Assembly: GCF_003073045.1 (NCBI RefSeq)
Contig: NC_037590.1
Span: 42,820,296-42,884,295, forward strand
DNA: 64,000 bases
Reading direction: 5' to 3'
From: Pomacea canaliculata
Taxonomy: Eukaryota; Mollusca; Gastropoda; Architaenioglossa; Ampullariidae
A program made the position numbers and the translations under genes. The notes under the pieces are model-generated. The model did not search any database. It saw only the letters and a program-made list of their open reading frames with translations, and was not told the DNA's origin. How positions within the stretch are numbered: position 1 is the stretch's first letter; the number at the start of each line of letters is the position of its first letter. Below, piece by piece: positions 1 through 12,100 of this stretch.

Positions 1-545
1 ACTTTACATACAAAGCATTAGAAGCTGTATTAAATGACCCCTATTACTTCTTTTCAGTGAGAGAGAAACAAAGTGTTTACAGCCTACCAATTTGTGCATG
101 CACATAGACACATAAATGCAGAACATCAAGGCATGTGAATGTTTTTTGACCAAAAAAATATAAAATATCAAAATGTTTGATGCTGTGATCTGAAATAAGC
201 TCCAGGCATGGTAGACAAGTACAAGCTTTAAACTAGCATGGTGACAAAGTGTAATTAAAAATGAGATCTGCTGAGAGGAAGACCAGGTTAGTAGATAATG
301 CAAAAAGCACATACTTTTCAAGGAGTTGAAATGCTGACAATACAAAGTCTAGTAAGGACTACTTTGTTACTATTCATGACTATATACTTTTTATCTAGAA
401 TGCAAGGCAAAATGATAGTTGTCCTATTAGCTGCATGCACAGGAAAACTGATAAAACAAGATTCAGTTTCACAGAACAAATGCTTAAAAATCAACCAAAA
501 GAAAGCAATCCTAAAAAGCAATTAAACATTCCCTTATAGACTTAC
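1..545 (-). other. Intron of the EFA6/PSD gene, downstream of its N-terminal exon
   Basis: AT-rich sequence following, on the minus strand, the GTAAGT donor at 545-540. The rest of the Sec7 domain should lie beyond the left edge, because no Sec7 continuation is seen here. Open frames in this stretch have no recognisable domain. Confidence 0.6.
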
Positions 546-1954
546 TTTTTGCACAAATGTCGAGATACATCCGACTTGCGAAAGCCCTCCAGATTAAAAA
601 GTCTTTTGGCAAGGCGGGCAGCAGACGGTTGGTCCACCCCTTTGGTAGGCTGATGATACAAACTCTCCGCATCTGAATCATCACTTCGCATGCTCAGCTG
701 CATAATGTCCACATCACCATCTGCATACAAGCCATTATCACCATACCCATTGCTATCTGATGTGGGACTTGTATCACCTGATTGTCCATAGCCATTCTCA
801 TCATATCGCCTCCCAGATTCGTCATCTTGCTTGGTTCTTCCCTTCTGGGGTTTGGAGTCTTCTAAGCTAATGAATCCAGGAATGAACTCTCTCTCACCTA
901 TCACATGATCAGACTTTTTTTCTGGGGAATTCTGCAAGCTTCGTGACTGTTGTGGCAGTTCACTAACCTTTTCATTCGAAGAGTCTGAATTAGTGTCCTG
1001 ATATGTCAGTGTATCTAATGAGTATGCAAAGTTCTGATCGTCAATGTCAATAGCAACTAAAGCCATGCCTGCCTCTGACTGAAGATAGTTCTCGTGACTC
1101 TTGCTAGTGCGCACCAGTGGCCTGGTGGCCTCACTTTTGGAAGCGCTTGTCACTATCTTTTCATCACTCATGCTGGTGGTCATCAGTCGGATCATGCCAT
1201 CCATGTCTTCTGAACAGGGAAGCTTCTTTTCAGCAGTGTCTGAATCTGAGCTGTTACTGTCTTGGTGGACGCCACTGTCCCCAGAACTTGGTGCCTCATG
1301 CAGCGTGCTGTCGGCACTATGGCACTCGCTCCCCAGCAGTGATGACTCCAGCTTGCCCAAAGTTTCCATAGCTTCATCCAGACGTGAAGTGTCTGCCAGA
1401 AGTGATGTGGAATCAGGTGTTAGAGCCAGGCCATGTGGCCTTATAGTTTCTACAAATTCACCAGAGGATGAAGAATGGGACATGTCAGAGAGTTCCTCGA
1501 AACTCGCCACTGGCGCCTTAGGCATGGGGATGAGCTGGGATTCATTATGGGATGGAGTGCTTACTTTAGACGATGTCTCCAAGGAAAACATATTTTCCTT
1601 CTCTACATCATCATAAACAATTCTTTTGGACTTAGGAGATGAAGCTTCCTCCATGCCCCGTGACTTCTGATGTGGTGGTGTGGTTCTTATGATCATGTCA
1701 CCAGTCATGAGGAAGGTTTCAAAACCTTTACCCTTTGCTGACTGAGGAGACACAAGCCCTGACTTTCCAGTGTCTGCCACAATCCCATTCTCACTGTTGC
1801 TTCGCACTCTGTTGTCAGTACGCTTTGCAGGGATGACAGATGTATCGGAACCCACTTCCCGAACAGGGTAACATGGAGGGATAGGTGAGGATGATGCTGG
1901 TGATCTCACAGGCACTGGGATCCTTGAAGGGCTAGGGGATGTCTTGCTAGCCAT
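546..1954 (-). CDS. PSD: EFA6/PSD-type ARF6 guanine-nucleotide exchange factor, N-terminal exon (partial)
   Basis: The exon encodes 469 complete codons plus two bases and then meets an AAAAA|GTAAGT donor, so the gene continues off the left edge. Nearly all of it is a Ser/Thr/Pro-rich, acidic, probably disordered region. The last ~25 residues, including RLFNLEGFRKSDVSRHL, match the start of the Sec7 domain of EFA6/PSD proteins. These proteins exchange nucleotide on ARF6 at the plasma membrane, controlling actin and endosome recycling. The first base of the next exon would complete the Lys/Asn codon expected there. Residues 81-94, FLMTGDMIIRTTPP, form an island of order in the disordered tail and may be the short N-terminal motif known from invertebrate EFA6. 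The start ATG has A at -3 and G at +4 (GGAACATGG). A weak acceptor (TAAATAAAG) lies about 45 bases upstream of it, so a non-coding first exon is likely. The Sec7 catalytic loop, PH domain and coiled coil are not in the window. Confidence 0.85.
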
Positions 1955-2784
1955 GTTCCAGTGCCCAACAACTGTGCATGGATGCTCAAGACTTCATGTC
2001 ACCTTTATTTAGTTAAAAAAAATGTTAGGTTTATATAAAATTCCCCATTCAGATACTACAGCGTCATTCTTCCATCACTGCAATAGCTATCATCCCTGCC
2101 ATTTAAAGTGCCAGTAGTCAATTAACCAGTTTTTCAAATTAATGGAAGCAAAAGATTGTCAATAATTATAAATATGTAAAGTCATTCTCACTACATTTAA
2201 CAGAAGCATAACTGAACCTATCAAAGTGACGATGGAGACCTAAATTAATCCACACAATAGATTTACACTTTTAACACATGAACTTCTCAGGTACTTTGCA
2301 ATGTCAAGTCTGTCTTAAAAGTTGGCTGAGGTAGTTTTACTACTTTTGCACTTTTTGCTTTTATTTTCCTGCAATGTCAAAAGCAAATCTATCCACAGAA
2401 AGGTGTTTGTACTGAAAGCTGTTATTTACAACTTTATTAATCTACAAGGGCAATTACAGGTAAGATTTACTGGTATTTATGTGCTAGCAATATATAGATG
2501 AGTATATAACTTATGTTGAATACAGTGAATAAATTCATCCTCTCCATATATGCATATAGCACCAGTAGATACAGTTAGTGCACTGCATCAGGTCACTTAA
2601 GCTAACACAGCCAGCAGAATTTATAAAGAGTATAACGTGTGGAATAAATGAGTTGCCATGATGATTCATTCTGCATGCAGACATCATATATCTGCAGCCA
2701 GCCCACAAGAGTGAGAACTCACATGTACAGGAATAGTGAGGGTACAGGATACCTTCCTAAGGATTTGCAGATTACTTAAGACTG
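1955..2784. other. Non-coding, AT-rich, probable intron 1 of EFA6
   Basis: No coding-like frame or recognisable repeat was found. If the first exon of EFA6 is at about 9037-9100, this belongs to a roughly 7-kb first intron. Confidence 0.4.
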
Positions 2785-3735
2785 CTAAGTCCCTTTGACT
2801 GATTCTGGTAATCTTGGAACAGGTATTAACAAGAGAGACAAGACAGTTCCTGTTTCCTTAGAGACAACCAAGAGAGTTGCGGAACCAAGAGATGAAAGAA
2901 ATAGCGATGAGCCATTCAATGAAGGGCTGATAAAACCAAGCAAGGATAACAGAGCTGACAGAGAAAGACCTGAATTTCCATAGTTGTAGGTGCTGCTGGC
3001 TCTTATTGAGGATGTCAGTGCAGATGCAACTTTAAGCTGGTTATCGAAGATAATATCTATATATTTGCAAGAGTTGACTACATGTATCTCAATGGCATCA
3101 TCATGGATAGTACCAAGTGACTGCATCAGGCTTGTTTATCCATAAATCAAAGGTCATTTCCTTTGTCTTTGATGCATTCACGATAAAGAAATGTTTGTCA
3201 CACCAGTGTACAAAGTCAGGAACACTACCACTATGAACATGCTCATTATCATATAAAAGTGATAGAAAGGCAACAGTAAATTTTATATAAAAAGCTCCTA
3301 TCTGTAGTGCCTCTACAACTGTTTGTATATAGTGTGAACAGTAGTGGGAACATGCAATAGCCTTGAGGGGAACGTGTACAGGTATCAGCAGGATCTGGGA
3401 GAAGACTGTCAATGGAAACTCTTTTCTGCCTGTTTGTTAAAAAAGTCCAGGATCCATAGAGTTGCTTGGTGGGATGGATGGAAGTCTGAAATTAAAGTCT
3501 CTGCTAACAAGTGAGTTTGCACAGTATTAAAGGTAGATGAGAAATCAGCAAAGAGAAGCCCTACATGAGCTGTAGGTTTTTCCAGAAGTTTGTACAGAGT
3601 GTTTAAATCACAAATAAGTACAACCAAACCTAATCCACATGTAGGTACACAGTGTAATGATAAAATATAAATTACAAGCCATCCAACAGCATATTTATTA
3701 AGGGGCCACTCCAGAATATGTAGAATTTTTTGCAA
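2785..3735 (-). mobile_element. Degenerate non-LTR retrotransposon (CR1/L2-like LINE) reverse-transcriptase fragment
   Basis: Three minus-strand reading-frame pieces line up in the order of a LINE reverse transcriptase. 3735-3409 carries LLFADFSSTFNTVQTHLLAE. 3412-3101 carries FVHWCDKHFFIVNASKTKEM. 3126-2990 carries VNSCKYIDIIFDNQL. Frame changes between the pieces and the absence of an intact YADD show it is dead. The lower part (2785-2980) cannot be assigned with confidence. The same family occurs on the plus strand at 16880-19490. Confidence 0.75.
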
Positions 3736-5255
3736 TTAATCAATGAAAATATAACTGTAAGCTACATTGCTTAGAACTAGCTGTATGTACAGGATGACCG
3801 AAAGTTCAAGTGAACTTGCAAGCATGCGCATAAATTTTAAGGACTGCTGATAGGGCCAGCTTTGTAAACACCCAGATTCAACAAACACAAGCTGCTTACC
3901 AGCTATCACTTCCTCCCAAGACCTCTGAGTTTATTTAGTGTTGCTAACAAATTCCTCATAGGAGTGACAACAGGATGAACAAATTTATTAACACAAACCC
4001 TTGTGTGATATTTAAATAGGTGTTTTTGTGCTAGGTACTGATGTTCTTAGCACTCCTTGAATATGCTTTTTCCTCTACACATCTTGACAAATGGTGCCTT
4101 AGTAACAGCTGGACAGCAACTTTACAGTTGACAAGAAAACGTGCATATGAGTAGGTAGACACAAACATGCATAAATGACTAAATTAGTAAATATATGACA
4201 TGTATGGATGAACATGGTTATCTATTCTAGATAAGCATGAACAACCAAACTGCCTACTTTGATTGGTTTAAACTGATCAAACTAACCTAATAATAACAAA
4301 GCTTCATATGCTCCACTGTGAGAGCAGAAATTAATACAAATCTCCTGAAGACCTTTTGTAGTGGTGTAACATAACTCACTAACTGCAGCTAGTTATGTTT
4401 ACACTGTGCTTACAGAGGTAACAATTCAAGTTTGCATGATCTTTTATAACATTAATATAAAGCATGTAGAAAACAGTAACAAAAACATAACACGATTTCA
4501 TTATGTCTAACCATATATACCATCGTTAGTACAATGGTGTTGTTTTTTAATTTGCACTAATCAAGCATGTAATTTTTATGGAGAGGCTATTTAAATGAGG
4601 AACTGAAATGCAATGCTTTAGGGAATTACTCAGTTAGGGAAAGAATTCCACAATCTCCACATGTTTCCTGAGGAAGGAAACGTGCACTGTGTTTTACATG
4701 TTTTAAAATATTTCTGCTTATTTCACAACAATTCCTGCCTTTATGCAATATCAGACATTGCAACCACAATTTCAAAAACAATAACACAATAAGCACAAAG
4801 CATTCACTACAGACTCCAGAAACCTACGTCATAGAAGTTTCATACCACATGCAATTTTAGGACAAGAGGAGGAGGACGATCCCACAGTTCCTAAACATCA
4901 GGACATTTACAAATGTGCACAACACCCATACTGATATGTTTAGTTTAGTCCTTGTTACTCCTTGATATGGGTACTAGGATATTTTATAACATGTAATGAT
5001 TACTGAAATATATTAATAAATACTTTGACATACAATGGGATTTCTGAGATAATGTAAAAAGACTTATGGCTTATTCAAAATGTGGGTACTCTAAAAGATA
5101 TATTTCTTGTAGAAAAAGTAAGTTTAAATTAAATGAGAATTTACACATAATACCTTTAAGGGAAACTGCCTACAACAAGTAAAACTAATCAAAGATAGGA
5201 AGAGACATACCAAACAAAAAAGAAGATATAAGGTAAGACTTAAAAGCCTGAGTAG
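3736..5255. other. Non-coding AT-rich stretch
   Basis: No gene, long ORF or recognisable element seen. Probably EFA6 intron 1. Confidence 0.4.
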
Positions 5256-5540
5256 ACTGGTAAAGGACCTGATGCCCCCAAATAAGCCTGTTTACAATGA
5301 AATGAACTGAAGACTGTGATCTAAGAAAGCCTGTCAATGATTTGACAAAACTGATGTGATAAATACCTGATGCTCTAGCCTGTTCATGATATAATGAACC
5401 ACAGATCTAGTGACCTGAGAAAACCTGCCAATAGTTTAATAAAACTGATATGAAAGACTTCATGCCCTGAGTTAGCCTGATCATGATAAAATGAACCATA
5501 GACCTCAGTCTAAAAAAGCTTGTTTGAATTGATAGAAAAG
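5256..5540. repeat. Diverged tandem repeat, about 3 units of ~95 bp
   Basis: Three successive blocks share a scaffold: CTGgTAaAG/CTGATgTGAt/CTGATaTGAa, then ..TGATGC.., AGCCTGtt, ATGAtataATGAAC, CTgAgAAAacCTG and ATaaAA. The blocks begin near 5256, 5350 and 5446. Small indels and many substitutions show an old duplication. Confidence 0.6.
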
Positions 5541-5775
5541 GAAGTGATTGCAGACCTAGTTAGAGCAAATCCTTTAATGAGTGACAGCAGCCACAGTGAA
5601 TGCATTAAAACCTGATTGTCAGACAATGCAGTGCTGATAACAAGGAACAGTATTTTACATGCAACTTCACTACAGTGAAATTCTTTATGAACCTATCTGC
5701 ATAAGTAAAGAAAGAATTGTGAGATGCTAAGTGGCAAAAGCTGCCTAACCTGTTCAAAACTAAAGTATACCAGTC

Positions 5776-6830
5776 TTGAAAATACCTCTGTTTCTATATC
5801 CATTTCCCTATATGCGTGTACATCATCACCATGGCAGTGTTCATGACAATATCATGTATGCAATGCCAGTATGTAAAATAAGAAATAATAACATGATTAA
5901 AGAAATTAAGCTCTGTGAGAAGACTATTCTAGTGTCACAATATGCTGATGACACAACTTTTTTTTCTTGATGAACATAGATTTTATGCTTGCATTAATAA
6001 ATTATAGAAATTTGCTGCAATGTCTGGACTTCAAATTAACTCAAACAAATCATCTGTAATATGGCTAGGTTCACACAAAAAGATTCCTACAGAAGGCTGA
6101 ATTTACCACTCATGCAACCTAGATACTTTTAAAGTCTGAGGAATCATCTTCTCAGAAGCCATAGAAGATGAAACTTTTCACAAAAGAAAGATGATATTAA
6201 AAATTTACTTAATGTTTGGACAAGAAGAAAGCTGACCCCTTTTGGAAAAATAACAGTAACTAAGACAGGTGTGTCCAACCTAAGGCCCGCAGGCCACATC
6301 TGGCCCGAGAAGGTGCCTCATGCGGTCCACTCGAATCTTATGCTTTGGTATATCACTGTAAAATTTCATTTTTAATGTTGGCAAAACCGCCATGTTCTGG
6401 CCGAGAGATTTTATATCATGTCGAGTGTGGCCCTCAGGCGAGAAAAGGTTGGGAACCACTGAACTAAGACATCAGCCTAACCAAATCTTACTTCTTTATA
6501 AATTTTTTAGACCCCAAGGAACCTTTTGTGATTGACTAATCTATTTTTCTTTGGAGTGGAAAGCATGATAAAATTAAATAGGAAATAATCTGTCAGCTGC
6601 ATGAAGTTGGAAGCATGAAAAAGATAACCTCAATCACTATTCCAGCACTCAAAAGGTCACATGCAAAAGAACTAAATGACTTCAGACCAGTGCTGTCTAC
6701 TCCTACTCATGCTAAGCGCATCCAATTAGTCAATGTTTTACTGATTAACTTGATCCTTACTAGTTTGTGCAGAAAGCAAAACGAAGAGCAGTTGATACCT
6801 GCTTGACTCTATAAACTGTTAGCAAGTATC
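5776..6830 (+). mobile_element. Degenerate L1/Tx1-like LINE fragment, interrupted by a MITE
   Basis: The frame at 5776-5970 ends in the reverse-transcriptase block KIRNNNMIKEIKLCEKTI followed by QYADDTTFF, the catalytic YADD motif of L1-type LINEs. Frame-shifted continuations (…CLDFKLTQTNH…) follow to about 6250. The same element appears to resume at about 6470 (IKRLKI/GNNLSAA-like pieces, ORF remnant 6615-6806). A 196-bp transposon at 6266-6461 sits inside it. No intact ORF remains. Confidence 0.6.
6266..6461. mobile_element. Non-autonomous hAT-type DNA transposon (MITE), 196 bp, with perfect 8-bp target duplication
   Basis: The ends are CAGGTGTGTCCAACC and, at the other end, GGTTGGGAACCACTG, whose reverse complement is CAGTGGTTCCCAACC. 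These are 15-bp imperfect terminal inverted repeats. The flanks carry an exact 8-bp direct repeat AACTAAGA (6258-6265 and 6462-6469), the target-site size of hAT elements. No transposase is encoded. It inserted into the already dead LINE remnant around it. Confidence 0.9.
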
Positions 6831-7933
6831 TGTAAATATGCTTGAATCCTATTCACGGGCTTTTTCTCTGTGTTTAAGACCATTCCGGTTCTTGTTGAGA
6901 AAACTGAGGAATTTCTGAGTCAGCAGCTCTGTCCTTGACTGTATATCCCAAATGATCAAGAGTGTTTTAACACTGAATTTGTCACTGTGGTTTAGTGTTC
7001 TCCATACGAAAGATAAAGCTTGTTTGATAAGGGTGATTAAGATGGCCACCAAGATCGCTGGCGTTCCACAAGGGCCATTAGGTGATCTATAGACCAGGGC
7101 TGTGAGGTTAAAAGCTGTCAGCATTATCACAGACCCCTCTTAACCATTACACTACCATTTCAAGATGTTATTCTCTGGATGTTGACAGAAACAACTGGTC
7201 ACAAAGAAGACTGCTATTGCTAAGTACTTCTTACCAACCCTGACAGCCCTCATGAACAGGACTAGCTAACGAACCTAGTTTTTTTTTTATTTTATTATCA
7301 CATTACTGTTTATGGTGAGCCTCTGACAGTGAGGATGGGGGAGGAGGGAGGTGAGTGTTGAGTGTAACTGTGTGAGGTGTGACTGTATTTTGTTCAGTTT
7401 ATTACAAATGGAAGCTCCCAACAAAGGCAACTTTTCTACTTCTCTTGTGAACAGGATTGGACAACAAAGATGTACAGATAAACATCTGAAGCCTCTCCAT
7501 AAGTTGCATCCTAGTCTTTTGATGCATTGGCAGCTGAACCTTTCCACTATAACTCTGCCATTCTGTGAGATTACAAGATTGTATCAGAAACTGGACTGAT
7601 AATATTTTATATGTTAGACGCTTTTGCTTTTTCTACTACTTTTGAGATGATGACTACTGATGTGATGATGGTCATGTGCAAATGCTGAATGCCTGCTGTA
7701 TTAAAAACTAAATCATGTCACCTCATTCATCTACCATCATACCTTTAGTCCATGCCACTGGCCATCTTGATTGTATCAACCTAAAGCAGTGTAGCAGCCA
7801 CTGTTTTTGACATGAATTTTTCAAATCTATGTATATGAGTTACTGTAATTAGCCGGAAGGGTGAGCAAAGTTGTGCGGCACTGTATGATAATCACAACTT
7901 CTGGGATTTCAAACCCCTCTCTTAAAATTATTA
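6831..7933. other. Non-coding stretch
   Basis: Contains a poly-T run near 7280 and short unassigned open frames (for example 7130-6849 minus and 7351-7599 plus) without domains or splice context. No gene called. Confidence 0.4.
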
Positions 7934-8109
7934 CAGTCGGACCTCAATAAGTCGAACTCAAAGGGACCTCCAAAAAAAATTCAACTTACGGAGTTTTCGA
8001 GTTAGAGAAAATGGCGTAATAGGCGCAGGTATTTGGCCGGGAACTAACAATTAATTCAATATAGGGAGGTTTTCGACTTAGGGAAGGTCGACTTATCGAG
8101 GTCCGACTG
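7934..8109. mobile_element. Tigger/pogo-like MITE, 176 bp, TA target duplication
   Basis: Begins CAGTCGGACCTCAATAAGTC and ends GACTTATCGAGGTCCGACTG, giving long terminal inverted repeats. TA dinucleotides flank both ends (7932-7933 and 8110-8111), as expected for the Tc1/mariner-pogo superfamily. The interior is also self-complementary (CGACTTA and related pieces). It has no coding capacity. Confidence 0.9.
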
Positions 8110-9036
8110 TACAATATTTTAAAAGTGATGAACATCAGACTATTCATCTAATCATCTGCTGTGAGAATAAACAAAAGATAACTGCTTCTCGCAGGAATGT
8201 GATAGGTCACACAATATCTTCCTAGTTTGCAGCCTTATATGTGTTCAAATTTTCAGAGACACTGACCATAAATAAAGCCAGTGAAAGAAACACCACTGAA
8301 CTTAAGACAGTATATGGATGATATAACCATATCTTAAGATTAACACATGATGGGGAAATTTTTTAAATTCTGGGAATGTTTCTTTTCTTTCTGTCATAAT
8401 AATAAGTGGCAAGAAATGGTATCAAAAGGCCTCTAAAAGTTTTGTTCATGCAATAATAATTATAAATGTTTACTGTAAACTAGCTGTATCTGGCTTTCAA
8501 TGAAAACACTCCACTTTTACATGATACTCATTATTTACAGCGTCTCCATAATCAGCTTAGTAACCACGATCTGCACTCAAAAATGTTGTTACTTTCTTTT
8601 GTTTTATTTTTTTTACATTACATAAGTCACTTATAAGGGACTGCTTGAGTATTCGGTCAAGCCAATGTGATAGTCTTAGACTGAAAGTTCCTAGTTTGGT
8701 GTAGTTGTGGGCACTGTTTACAAAAGCATTACGTCTTAATATTTGAAGGCAAGTTTAACGTGCCAATTCCGAATTGATCATCAATTCCGACAAGACATGA
8801 AATGGACACCATAAAAGCTACAACAAGCTCCTATTGCGGCTTCAGTGCATCCCATGAATCTAGACTACAAATATACGAGTTTCGACGCCGTAAAAATTTG
8901 ATCGAGAGCCGATGCAATAATTTAAAATCCACACGAAAGTAGAATCAAAGAAAACGAATAAGATGCGTTATTCTTTAATTCTTTACATGAAGGAAGCAAA
9001 TGGAATGAAAAATGATGACAGAATATATAATCTTAC
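8110..9036. other. Non-coding, upstream of the EFA6/SGPL1 divergent pair
   Basis: No gene seen. A 17-bp palindrome (GAATTGATCATCAATTC) lies at 8771-8787. Confidence 0.4.
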
Positions 9037-9174
9037 CTCGGGCAAAACATCACTGTTCCTCTGTCACTGGTATCTGCCGACTTCCGCCATTGTGTGGTCT
9101 CGCAACATCTCGTCTCGCTCTCATGTGTCCTTTCATCCCAGCGTCGCCCTGCGAGACTTCAACTTTCAGCCAAG
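9037..9174. promoter_or_regulatory. Putative bidirectional promoter with a non-coding first exon of EFA6 on the minus strand
   Basis: Immediately upstream of the SGPL1 start codon the sequence becomes GC-richer and contains CTTCCGCCATTGTG (9081-9094), an overlapping ETS/YY1-type core promoter motif. On the minus strand a strong splice donor, CCCGAG|GTAAGA, ends at 9037. Its upstream sequence has no long ORF (ATGGCGGAAG is stopped after 8 codons), which suits a 5'-UTR exon. This would place the EFA6 and SGPL1 start sites within about 150 bp of each other. The donor and motif are seen; the bidirectional promoter is inferred. Confidence 0.4.
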
Positions 9175-12100
9175 ATGTCGGAGCTTGTTAGAGCTTCGCT
9201 GGTAAGTAATTCCCGCCCACTCATCCTTATGTTTTCCTGATAGTGGAGTTTTTAAAAGTATTCTAGCCTCAAACACAACTTATTTTACTTAAAAATTATT
9301 GATATTTTTTTCTGAACCTTGGAAAGGTGAAAATCAAGTTAGACAGACGAGTCCTGCGGATGCAAATTTGCAACATATATCGTCTGCTCGACCATCGACC
9401 TCCAAAAGATTCACTCACATCTGTTATGTACGAATAATATGTTAATAAGATAATAATTATCCTGCATTTGACTTGATTTTGTTCTCTCTTCTCTAAAGAA
9501 AGTACCTTTGTTTTTATACTTTTGCTAGTTGGCCAAAGATAATATAATAGCCCAATCATTGTGTATGACCATGACAAAAGTACATTTTGCCTTATCGTAT
9601 CAGGCCTTATGATCGGCTTAATCATCTTCCTGTCTCTCACACAAACACAAAATGCATAAGAGGATGAGAAACAAACCATGATATACTAGACAAATTTGCA
9701 ATAGAACCAGAAATTTGATAAAAGAATTAGCCTGGACCAAAGTGGATAAGGCAAAAGGAATGTGCAAGCTCGTATCACATGATGGACATAAAGAGATAAA
9801 GGCATCTATGCAGGTTAATCTTTGAATCGTGAAAAAGTGAAAATGCTGTAGAAAATAATTCATAGTAAGAAATTGAAGTTTCTTCATTCGTCTGTTTTCC
9901 ATAAAAAGTGGGGAAGAATTTTGTGCTAGGAAAATATGTTGATTACGTGCTAGAAAAACAGTTCAAATCTTTCTTAACATGTTTTATTTGTCAAAAGATC
10001 TAATAAACCTAAGTGCATGCAATGAGGTGAGTTACATTAAAAACATTTTAATCATTACTATTATTTGTTGTGTCCATCCCAACTCAGGAATTCTGAAAAA
10101 GAGGGGTTTTTTAATTTTTTTTTTTTTTGCAGAGCTCCATGACTGCAGGACTGTGTAGTTGCAAGGAGTGGATTAATGCCATATGCAAAGATTTAGAGCC
10201 ATGGCAAATAATTCTATACAGCTGTGGCACCACTGTCCTCATCATCACAGTGAAAGATATCATATTTCAAGAAGAAAGTATGTTTGACCAGAAAAAAATT
10301 TCCCTCATATATTTTGTCCTATAATCATATAAAACATATTGCCTTCATTGTCATCAGTTTTCTTAATCTTTGTTATTTGGGGGGTGCCATTAAGGGTTTG
10401 TGATAGAATCCTTTTGCAGCATTACCTGAAATAAGTCGTGTATTCTTTTTTTAATTGTATATCTTTTAAAAAGAGACTGATAAAATAAGAAATATGCAGC
10501 TATTGATGTTAGATTTCTTTACAGGTCTTAAAAAACGTACCACTAGAGAATTTTTTCGTTTGGTGAAGAAGATACCAGCCATAAAAAGAAAAATTGAGGA
10601 GGAACTTTCAAAGACCAGAAAGGATATAGAAGACAGCATGAACAAGTCTATAAAGGGATCAAACTATTTGCGAAATCTTCCACTGAAGGGTTTTACAGAG
10701 GTAAGCATGTTCCTTTTGTGTGTATGGATGTTTGCAAGCATGTGTGTGGTGTGCATGCGCATGAAAGAGGGAAACTGATATGTCAGCATGTTTTTCATAA
10801 AAGCAAGCCTAATTAGAAATCTGCTCTTTTTTTTCATTTAATAATACAGTAAATTTATATAGTGCCATATCCCGGTACTATGGACAGGCTCATGGTGCTT
10901 TGCAAAAAAGATAACACAGACAGAAATGGGCACATTCAACATAACATGCAACACTGTGCCTACAGAAAACCAGCTATAATGAATGACATCTAGCAAGAAG
11001 CTGCTCCATCATGCGCAGATCATTTGAAAAACTGTTACCCAGGCTACAAATGTAGCTGCATATCACACAGAAGATCTGGGAAGAAGAATGACAGAGCCAA
11101 GCCCTGGGTTCACCGTCTCCCTGCACCGATGCACTTCTCTATCACTGGCGATCCAGGCCTTCAATATATATAGTCCCAGTTTACCCCTGGGGTTTTCGCT
11201 CTTCCTGTTCAATAGGGCCCTGCCTTACGCCAAGGCCAGTAGCCACAGACCCTATCCAGTACACCTCCCGGCTCATGGTGTGGCCCGAGGTGGGTCTATT
11301 ACCTCATGCCCAGTCCCAGTCGAGAGACGCGCGACATGTTGGCCCCTCCCTCTGGCCACAACAAAAGGGCTGGCTACACCAGCCCCTGGGCGCCCTCTCA
11401 TGACCCCCAGACCTTGACCACCCAAGGAGCAAGTGACACGCGACAGCCGACACTGGTAACATTCCAAAGAAATGTTGAAGAAGAAAAATCTGCATGATTC
11501 CTATGGTTGGTCGTAAAAATTAAAGCTCAGTAAATGATAAACACACAGCACAAACTGTGTATCAACTCAAGTTACAACAAAGTAAAGCAAGAATCAATAG
11601 GGGAGCTCTCACACTAGTTATGCCCAGCCTTGTTCTCTTTTGTTCAGTTATTATTATCTTTATGTCTCATCTTAATCACTATTAATTTACCACTTAATGT
11701 AGTATTTAGATATAATGAATAAAGATGACATGAAGATCACTTCTATTGAAAATAATTAACTGCTCTACAAAAAAATTGTCAGTTCTTTAAATGGGAAAGT
11801 ATGCCAAAGAAAGGACTGCTATTAGCAGCCAGGTTTTGGCCTTCTTTACAGAATAAAGTAAGTTCTTTTCTTTGAAACTATGTACATGTTGCCAAAATTT
11901 GCCATAATAAAACATCCACCATAAGAAAAATATGGTTACACTTGATGAAGCAGTGTGTTCACTTTTCTCATTTTCACTTTCAGGAAGAGGTTTTGGGAAT
12001 GCTTCAGCAGTATAAACAGCTAGGTAATAATTTTTTCTATAAAGTTTACTTTTTGGTCATTGCTGAAATGATTTTATTGTTAATGGTGACATAAAAATAA

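Noticed and set aside
1101..1616. 171-codon plus-strand ORF
   Set aside because: Antisense shadow of the Ser-rich EFA6 exon.
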